From Cinnamomum chago (taxonomy: Eukaryota; Streptophyta; Magnoliopsida; Laurales; Lauraceae), in NCBI GenBank assembly GCA_038049695.1, contig CP142451.1:127600501-127664500 (forward strand): 64,000 nt of DNA, in the 5' to 3' direction. The stretch's first letter is position 1, and each line of letters opens with the position of its first letter. Of the stretch, positions 56,901 through 64,000 are shown one piece after another. The position numbers and the translations under genes are program-made. Below the pieces are notes generated by a model. The model ran no database searches. It was not told the DNA's origin and was given only the letters and a program-made list of their open reading frames with translations.

Positions 56901-59751
56901 TTTTATTTTATCAATTATCTAAATTATGAGAATTTTTTCCTACAAGCAACTGGATGCAAGAGCTCCCATCCTGAGTCTCCAGACCCCACACAAACTGGGG
57001 CCCAATTCTACATTTTATGAACCGAAAGTGACATCTGATAATTGAAGGCAACGTTTTAAAACATCCTGTAACAGTTAAAAGCAATTCATGAAAGGCCAAA
57101 TGGGTTCACGGGAAGCAAAAGGACATGGAGATGGATGTGATGAAGAAAGTCACTTTCAAAGAGTGATACAATTTTAGGCTCTAAAGGATGGGGCAGAGCT
57201 TATTAAAATATTAATAACAGCAAAATCTTCTTTTTGCAATGTAAATATTGAGAGGACCCACAGGGTGATTCCTATTAGAAAAGAGACACCTCCACTGTAG
57301 AGAGCAAATTCCTTTTTTCCTCTCTCTTTGGTTTTTAATGCATGAATGCCCTCAAGATTATCATAACCTTGGAAAATATTGTGGTAACCATTGTCTTTAT
57401 GCATGACAACCGGTAGGTAAAGACAACCAGTCCCACATTTGTGGAGCCCATTTTGATATACGTTCTGTTGTCTATACTCATGCAGCCAAGGCTCAAGTCA
57501 AAAGGCCCATGTATGATCACGAGTCGCCTGTTTAGACCAATCACCATGTGCCACATGGTAATTTTTGGCCACCTTAACTAAACCCAAAACAGGGAGGTCT
57601 TAGTTGAGGTGGTGGCCACCTCAACTAAACCCAAAACAGGGAGGTCTTAGTTGAGGTGGCTTTAGTTGATTTTGGCCACCACATGGCACATGGTGATTGG
57701 TCCAAAACCCACCACCCCCTTTGAGCCAAACAGGGGATCCGGACTCCTCAACTAGAATCGAATACATAGACTTTAATTTGGTGTCAAAACAAAAAAGATG
57801 TCATGATAGCAGCCCACGATTTGGCTGAGGGCTTAAGGCTTTCCACATCGGCACATGTGTGGTTAATAAGACAGGGCAGGTCGCACGCATCTATCGGGGT
57901 CAATCTAAACTGGTTAGGGCACATTTGTGTGACTAATTTTCGTGGAAAAAGTATTTGATTTTTCATACAAATATGGTTTTTTTTGTTTTTGGTGCAACAA
58001 AAGTCCGCCGAGACTACTCCATGAATAGGGTTATGGTGGAACACCCCCCAACCTCTTAAGTTTTCAAAAAAAAAAATTTTACCGCTAAATTTTTTATTTT
58101 GACACCTAAATTATTAAATTTTTTTTTTAATAATTTTCATTTGGACCCTTAGTTTCATTTTCTAGGTCTGCCTGGGGTTCCATTGTCACCCAATTGGATT
58201 TTGTCTCCTGCGTGTGCTGAGGTTCGCCCCCCATGGAATTTCTCAAAGTCCAGCCACCTTGGTTTGAAAAAAAACGGAAAAAAAAAAATAGGGCCCAACT
58301 GGTGGGTCCCAACATCTAATAAAATAGAAAAGATCCAATCCATCAAGATGCTATTTGGCAACTAAAGGTCTGGCCTATGATGCCTACTGGGCCCCTTCCT
58401 TTCAGCAACATTGACTTACAATTCCTCTAGGAACTAACACCTACCTAAACTCCAGATTCATCTGATAATATTCAATTCTCTCTTTATCTTATAAGGGTTA
58501 AAAAGATTTTTACTCAAGAATTATGATGATCAATGGTCTCCATTCCTTACACACCCTTTGATCAGGTTTGATCAGACCATTGATCAGACATTTCCATACC
58601 CCTATCTTGTGTGATCGACATGCATCAAAATGATCCCCCACAGTTGAGGTCAATCATCATTACTTAATTCCACAGCCTGGATGTTGTAGAAAATCCTCAA
58701 GATGACAATTCAATTCTTCATTCACAGCAGCCCACCAACGACCAATATCTTGGATGCCCAATTCAAAGTTTCACAGTACCTAAAACACTGCCTACGGTGG
58801 GCCATCATTGAAAGCCCAATTAACCAACTAGTTCTATAAGTCTGGCAGAATCCCTTGTATTCTATTCCTTTCCTTTCAAACCAAGAAGAATACCCAACAC
58901 CAATTTAGAATTTGAACACCCATATGACAAGACCTGTCTTGTACCTGATTATCCGGATCTAGATCATTAGAATTAACTGGGGCAAAGACTAAAAACAACA
59001 ACTTGTTCTTCTTCCACACGCAACCTCGTGTCCATTCTTAGGCCATTGGCTTCACCTACATTACAAATGGTCCAAAGTCCAGATGTGAAATCTGATAATC
59101 AGATCAGCTGATCGATGCCAATTCGGCAATTCCAAGGTTAGACAGGTTTTGAATCAATGTCATTGTAAACTGTATCAGTTGTTGAAGACGTACACTGGAA
59201 GCTATTTTTTTTTTTTTAAGAAGTTCCCTCATTCTTCGCGGTTAAAAGAAAAGTTTGACTTCACGAGGAACAAGGTAAAAATAGAAGACTGAGATAAAAT
59301 TTTCACGATTCCATATGAAAGCGCTTTTCATAGAATTACGTGGAAATGAATTTTATGTGGAATTGATCTTTTGGGGTGGCTACAAACATGATTATAATTT
59401 TAAAAATCTTATAAAAATAGAAAATCCGATTAGAACAGAAACGGAAAACAGGCAGAAGAAAAAAGAAGAGAAAATTTTGATGGAAACTGAGAAGAACCAA
59501 TCAAAGAATACCTGATGAAACTGAAGGACATCGGATTGGTATCGAATCCGTTCGCCTTTCTCGCATTTGATGTCGACTGATACGCCCGGGAAGAGTCCGA
59601 ACCCGGGAACAAGGAGGTCTCTGGTGTCAGCTTCATTGAGAGAAACAAGCCTCCGTTTTCCTTTGCAGTACTTCATGCGGAAATCAGAAGTGATGTCGAA
59701 ACCTCTCCCTAAACAGTGTAGAGCTCTCTCTACAATATCATTATCAGCCAT
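50187..59751 (-). CDS. MACPF domain protein, At1g14780-like, 8 exons
   Basis: Exons on the minus strand are 59751-59512, 56266-56025, 54564-54363, 54237-54160, 53542-53359, 53010-52841, 52234-52170 and 50808-50187 (stop TGA). All are GT-AG and in frame, giving 600 aa. Plant MACPF proteins share the perforin/complement fold. The characterised members CAD1 and NSL1 restrain salicylic-acid-dependent cell death, and pore formation has not been shown for this group. The N-terminus reads ALHCLGRGFDITSDFRMKYC. The MACPF signature YGTHIIVG is at 166-173, followed by GGQDVVYLRQ. GITVICSKRGGDT (about 255-267), FIPITSLLKGVPG, and the C-terminal TGMRLFLEGNKCNRLAIHLQ and GHWLVTGAKLDLEKGKICLH follow the family order. 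Several of these, such as PEAFNVFDQK and WRGSDDSVDERYFEPL, fit At1g14780 better than CAD1 or NSL1. No signal peptide is visible. Intron 1 is 3.2 kb. Confidence 0.93.
50878..50952 (+). repeat. Compound (AC)n(AT)n microsatellite in MACPF intron 7
   Basis: About 12 AC units run into more than 20 AT units, about 70 bp upstream (in transcript sense) of the last exon's acceptor. The minus-strand open frame through it extends exon 8 artificially. Confidence 0.95.
54752..54880. mobile_element. Short MITE-like repeat (copy 2 of 2), in MACPF intron 2
   Basis: The core GGGACCGCTCCCAAAGGCGGGA ... CATTGGGTCCCA aligns with the core at 21890-22016. The termini are less well preserved. Confidence 0.45.
56493..56794. 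mobile_element. Tourist-like MITE in MACPF intron 1
   Basis: 302 bp flanked by TTA on both sides (56490-56492 and 56795-56797). The left end GGCCCTATTTCTTT matches the complement of the right end, GGGCCTATTTCTTT. The interior contains many GGAATTC-like words in both orientations, giving extensive secondary structure. It is a PIF/Harbinger-derived non-autonomous element. Confidence 0.85.
57531..57706. repeat. Nested inverted repeat with two tandem stem units, MACPF intron 1
   Basis: The outer arms ACCAATCACCATGTGCCACA (left) and its near-complement on the right (57678-57706) enclose two tandem 46-bp units at 57567-57612 and 57614-57659. Each unit is itself a stem: CCACCTCAACTAA pairs with TTAGTTGAGGTGG around an 18-base loop. 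The two units are almost identical. Confidence 0.85.
57712..59511. other. Remainder of MACPF intron 1, nothing recognised
   Basis: AT-rich intron sequence with short overlapping frames and poly(A)/poly(T) runs (58065-58140). No domain or element ends were seen. Confidence 0.4.
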
Positions 59752-59757
59752 ATTTCA

Positions 59758-59803
<46 letters not shown>

Positions 59804-59804
59804 G
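59758..59804 (-). repeat. (GA)n tract immediately before the MACPF start codon
   Basis: On the minus strand this is an interrupted GA repeat ending 6 bp before the ATG at 59751, so it lies in the 5' leader. GA-rich leaders can bind BPC/GAGA-type factors in plants. Any such role here is inference. Confidence 0.8.
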
Positions 59805-59952
59805 TGCAGTGTATCAAATTCAAATGGTTACAATGAATGGAAGAAGACGTTGTGTGATTGGAGAATGTGGAATGAGGTTGAGGTTGGGTTTTTAAAGGTA
59901 AAAAGGAAGATGTAAGGGAGAAATATGAGAAGGAAGTTTCCTAGCTGGAGGG

Positions 59953-59988
59953 TTTGACCGGTCGTATTGATATTTGGCTTCATTGACT
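59953..59988. promoter_or_regulatory. Two W-box-like motifs upstream of the MACPF gene
   Basis: TTTGACC at 59953-59959 and TTGACT at 59983-59988 match the WRKY-binding core TTGAC(C/T). They lie about 200-240 bp upstream of the MACPF ATG. WRKY factors drive many salicylic-acid-responsive genes. Two hits in 36 bp are suggestive only. Confidence 0.35.
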
Positions 59989-62631
59989 TATTTTGAGTAT
60001 CATTCACACACTAATCCACTAATTCCCAAGGAAAACGTATGCGGGGTGAGGGGTTTTAGATGATATTTAAGACGACATGGAGCCAAATCTTTTTCAAGAC
60101 TTTGTATGATGTATGTAGTCCATACGCGGAGCGTGTAGAATATGATTGGTGTGGCAGCCACAGAAATGTCCTGAGTGAGAACATATGGAAGGTGTGGGGG
60201 TCATCTGAGTGTGTGGGGTCAACTTGGGTGATCATATGAAATGGATCCTGAATTGAATTACACTGGAGCTATGGGATTTGCACTCACTCGAATGGATTAG
60301 GCCCACCGATTGACTGGACTTTTTTTTAAAAATAAAAGTACCATTGGCAATAGATAGTAGCATATATCATTTTCCTTTTATGATATTTACAAACAACAAC
60401 TTTTATTTTTATCTCGGAGATAAGAATTGATGGGTGGCATTGGCAAGTTATGGAGGATTCATGATTGGGTTTTTTCTTATTTCGATGGTATAAATAGAAT
60501 TGCTAATGTAATGGCTAAGCTAGGAAGTGTTTTTTGGTGAGGAGAAATTCTCATTAAGAACAAAAAAAAATGCAGAATTACAACACAGAATCCAACCATA
60601 TAGGAGGGTACTCCTCATTCTTGGGTTTTGATTTAAACATATCTTTCCTACAGCTTAAAAATATTGTGCATCTTTAATTTATTTTATTTTATATATTTTT
60701 TTTTGAAGAGAAGTCAAGAGGGAATAATTTGGTTTAAGCCCATGTTAGTAACAAAAAAAATATGTTATTTGTAAAACATAATATATACTGGAATACAAAA
60801 ACAATTGGTATATAGCCGACCTCAATATAGTGAGGACAAGGCTTTGATGATGACGATCCAACTTCTCCATTGAGCAACCATTCGCGAATAGCCCATTGTG
60901 ATGCATCCCAATTAGAGGGTGCCTTAGATCTAACGTCCGGTCTTATATGTCTCATTTCAAAATAAAACCCTGTAAATTTGAGTGGTTCAGATCAACTGAT
61001 GCCATATCTTGTATGTGCTCCAGATCATATGGCATTAGTGATCTGGACTCGACTACAACCCACCTGATATATAGAACTAAGAGTGTCAAAAGAGACCGGC
61101 CGAGGTTGTTCAGGTCCTACCCTCATCTATGTAGGTTGGGCCTGCGGCAATCCCCAGCCCTTGCAGTCTATGGCCAGGCCAATGGCCTAAAGAGAATAAA
61201 ATCAATTTTTAATTCTTTCTTCAATGTCACCTGATAATAATAAATCTAAACCTAAATAGCAACCATTCCCTGTTTTCTCAGCAAACTAAGAATAGTCAAT
61301 GCAACGCAACAAGCAACAATTCAAATGAGTAAGGACCCTCCTTATTTTCTCAAATAATCTCTAATCCTGCAAATCAAGCAACAACACAAACTTGACTGAC
61401 CCACTTGCAACCTAGTCACCACTGCCGAACGCCCACCTACAACACTATTCCACACTCATCATCTTCCAACCCTCTGATTTCTGCAAATCTTTACCAATGC
61501 TCCAACTTTGACTTTGAAAGATCGGAAAGATTTTGAAATCCTTATCCCTTATCGAGACTTTACAAGATTTGTGAAGAACTTGATTCAATCTAGTCAGATT
61601 TTCTCAATTTACTTATGAATTCAATGAGAAGTATGTGAAATTTGTAAAGATTTTACACCTTTTCTTTTTTCTCCCTATCAAATTCGATGAGGGTTTTTAA
61701 TAATTTCAATCTCAAAGATTCATCTTTGGGAAAGAATTTGAACAATCAAAAGCTCTTGGGGCGAATCAATCTCGTCAAAGCCTAGCCGCAGCCTTGAATG
61801 CTGTTGAAGAAGAAGATGATATTGCTGCTTACATCATACACGAGCAGTGGTATCACTGCTCAGCAAAACAAAAAAAATTAAAATAAAACAAGAAAGTGGC
61901 AGGATGACCTTTATGATCTATATTGAAGTTTTAAGGGTCTTTTTGGTTTTCAACTACTTTAAGAGGATTTTCCCAGTAAAATCCCCACAAAAAAAAAAAA
62001 AAAATGTCTCTAATTTTCCTCTATAGCATACCATGTAGATTTTGTAGAACTTTGTTTTTCAAGTCGTTGACCATCAAGGAGGTGGGCCATTGGAGTTTAA
62101 TCTGAATATAATGCTAAACATTAGACCCATAAACTGAAGAGAAGTAATCACATGCTATTAAAAACCCACGTAAAAAATACAGAAAATTCATGCTCAAATA
62201 AGCCCACGTATATGCTCACACAAGTAATCAGGGGTCAGGTACCTGTAATAGGAGGGCCCAAATTACATCACCAAGCCTACCATGCATCATGGCATTGTCA
62301 CAACTCAGGAGATTTGCTTATTTTCGGGATCTTGAGTCCCAAATCAAGTGGATGATTTGGCTCACATGTTTGATCCACTCCTGGTGAGCATATTGCAACT
62401 GTCATAGGTGATCCACTCCTAATTTAAAGCCTGACAATGCAGGGAGTCGTTGCATCTGCACAACTGCATTGTTCAATGCAGCCATCGCTATAGTTACAGC
62501 CTCACATCACATGGATTGTGCACCCTGGTGGGTTTTTTCCCACTAGAAATTGCCAACTTTCTGGAAAATAAATAGAGGCAAAAGGAAGAAAAGGTTTGGA
62601 GATTGTCTACCTCTGCGGCTCACTTAGGGCC
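59989..62631. other. Intergenic DNA upstream of the MACPF gene
   Basis: Contains the LINE tail at 60815-60856. Otherwise only short frames without domains. A poly(A) run lies at 61989-62003. No RNA gene was recognised. Confidence 0.35.
60815..60856 (+). mobile_element. RTE-type LINE 3' end fragment
   Basis: GCCGACCTCAATATAGTGAG continuing into GACAAGGCTTTGATGATGACG closely matches the 3' end of the LINE in RDR1 intron 3 (46572-46615). Only the last 40-45 bp are preserved, so this is either a severely 5'-truncated insertion or the tail of a SINE that uses the LINE machinery. Confidence 0.65.
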
Positions 62632-62922
62632 TGTTCGGTAATTTTACTAATATAGTCAAGTGAAATCAAGTCAAGTTAAACATCCCATCAAAAGCACTTT
62701 TTACGAAAATTCTCTCCATCTTTTCAAAAAAAAAAATCAAAAAACAATTACTTTTACTCACTAAAAGATAAAAAAACTTCAATTCCCCATACAAAAAGTC
62801 AAAAATATTCCATCCCAAACAACTAAAAATAAAATACCATCATAACTCACTTATATTTTATTCATTCTTTTCATTTCACTTCACTCCACTTTATTTTAAA
62901 AGTAAATTACCAAACGGGGACA
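62632..62922. mobile_element. MITE, best-preserved copy of the family at 8205-8505
   Basis: The ends GGGCCTGTTCGGTAATTTTACT and the complement of AAGTAAATTACCAAACGGGG form a terminal inverted repeat of about 20 bp. The AT-rich core is shared with the copies at 385-640, 8205-8505 and 33420-33668. A target duplication is not obvious. Confidence 0.65.
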
Positions 62923-63169
62923 TGAGATCAAAAGGACATGGAAGTTATAACCATGCTGATTACTACAAAGTACAAAGTCTAAGAATTCTCCGGACATAAT
63001 CTTATGAGGATGAATGCTCTGCTTTTGGTGTCTATTAATTGGCCAACATTTCAGACATTTCTTATACAATTCACTCATTCTTCTTAATGGGTTGAAGTTG
63101 TAGTTCTCATCTTTTAATCTAGTTTTACTGTTACTAGGAGCTGAGCTAGGAATTTTTTTTATTTTTTAT

Positions 63170-63193
63170 GGGGGGGGGGGGGGGGGTGGGGGG
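63170..63193 (+). repeat. Poly(G) run
   Basis: 17 G, one T, then 6 G. It could form a G-quadruplex and is error-prone in sequencing, so its length is uncertain. Confidence 0.85.
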
Positions 63194-63202
63194 CAGTAAG
63201 AA

Positions 63203-63490
63203 AAATTCATTAAAAAGTTATAAAATTTAATAATTAAACACATAATAGATAGCACTCAAAATTGAAATTACATTACTATTATTTAGAAAAATCAGTATCT
63301 TAGAAGTTCATCTCATAACCCTTGTCAACTAGCTCTAAAAAGTGAAAAACCCATTAAAAAGTTATAACATTTAATAATTAAATACATAATAGATAGCACT
63401 CAAAAGTGAAATTACATTACTATTATTTAGAAAAATCAGTATCTTAGAAGTTCATCTCATAACCCTTGTCAACTAGCTCTAAAAAGTGAA
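63203..63490 (+). repeat. Recent tandem duplication, two 144-bp units
   Basis: 63203-63346 and 63347-63490 are almost identical, including CATTAAAAAGTTATAA, CATAATAGATAGCACTCAAA and TCATCTCATAACCCTTGTC. They differ at only a few bases, so the duplication is young. Confidence 0.92.
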
Positions 63491-63531
63491 GTTATTGATT
63501 ATTATTTTGAAACAAACAAATATGCCTACTA

Positions 63532-63686
63532 TTATATATAGGAGATGCTCTTATGAGAAATATCTATCACCTTATATGAGAGATAGGAGTGAGGGTCCTC
63601 ACATTTAAGTCGTTGGCATTAGATATGAATGTGAGGGCCTCCACTTTATATCTCATAGTAAGGTGAGAGCATCTCCCATTATATAT
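63532..63686. mobile_element. Small MITE with inverted ends
   Basis: The left TATATAGGAGATGCTCT and the complement of the right end, TATATAATGGGAGATGCTCT, pair. A second inner pair GTGAGGGTCCTCACATT / AATGTGAGGGCCTCCAC extends the fold. There is no coding capacity. Confidence 0.6.
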
Positions 63687-64000
63687 TTACGAGCAAGACC
63701 ATATTTAAAATCTAGACCATTCAAAATGGTGGTCCCACTAGTTTTATCTCGTCAAAAGAATTTACTTCAATTGGATTTATTCTAACATAGATAATCACAA
63801 TTAAAACATAACTATTTTAGAACTGTTTTTCCTCTTTTTTTTCTTCTTTTCCTTTCCTTTCTTTTCTTCCATCTTTCTCATCTTTCTCCCCTAGAATCTG
63901 CTATGATTTTGTTCATTTTTTAGAATTATTTTTGTTCCTCCTTCCTTTCCTTTCTCTTCTTTGATGATTCTAATATTTCTTCCCCAAAATCTACTATGAT
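63687..64000. other. AT- and CT-rich end of window, nothing recognised
   Basis: Contains long pyrimidine stretches (63830-63890 and 63935-63965) with two CTATGAT-ended units about 98 bp apart, suggesting a diverged duplication running off the right edge. Confidence 0.35.

Noticed and set aside
1-64000. CRISPR arrays, bacterial operons, plastid or mitochondrial inserts, rRNA genes
   Set aside because: No spaced short-repeat arrays, no prokaryotic gene order and no recognisable organelle or rRNA sequence. All long genes are spliced plant genes.

Overview
This is a nuclear DNA window from a flowering plant. The evidence is GT-AG introns up to about 3.5 kb long, four plant-specific genes (FKF1-like, type-B response regulator, RDR1, plant MACPF) and AT-rich intergenic DNA packed with plant transposable elements. 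The species cannot be fixed from the sequence. I see no bacterial, organellar or viral genome segment.

Layout. (1) 1-117, minus strand: the first 39 codons of a gene that runs off the left edge, most like the blue-light receptor FKF1/ADO3. About 2.65 kb upstream of its ATG is a compact block with one G-box and two inverted evening elements (2744-2785). (2) 231-8500: repeat-rich intergenic DNA with a solo LTR (5391-6356), a perfect-hairpin foldback element (6649-6764), a tandem duplication, a tRNA-type SINE and MITEs. (3) 9161-16359, plus strand: a complete five-exon type-B response regulator of cytokinin signalling (658 aa), with a Harbinger-like element in intron 1 and a hAT-like element in intron 4. 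(4) 16360-34430: about 18 kb of mobile-element DNA: a MULE with long terminal repeats, a gag zinc-knuckle remnant, two adjoining hAT elements, two solo LTRs, a second SINE and three foldback hairpins. (5) 36558-48750, plus strand: complete four-exon RDR1 (1130 aa) with catalytic DLDGD; its introns hold LINE fragments and microsatellites. (6) 50187-59751, minus strand: complete eight-exon MACPF protein (600 aa), closest to Arabidopsis At1g14780, tail-to-tail with RDR1. (7) 59805-64000: the MACPF promoter region, then repeats including a recent 144-bp tandem duplication.

The genes do not form an operon-like system. RDR1 (antiviral RNA silencing) and the plant MACPF family (defence and cell-death control) are both stress-related, but their adjacency may be chance. 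The most unusual non-genic signal is a family of short foldback elements. Their termini are conserved and 9-10 bp target duplications are visible for three of them. Their near-perfect hairpin arms vary, and these are plausible small-RNA precursors. All gene models were spliced by hand from the sequence; reading frame is preserved across every junction and no internal stop was found.
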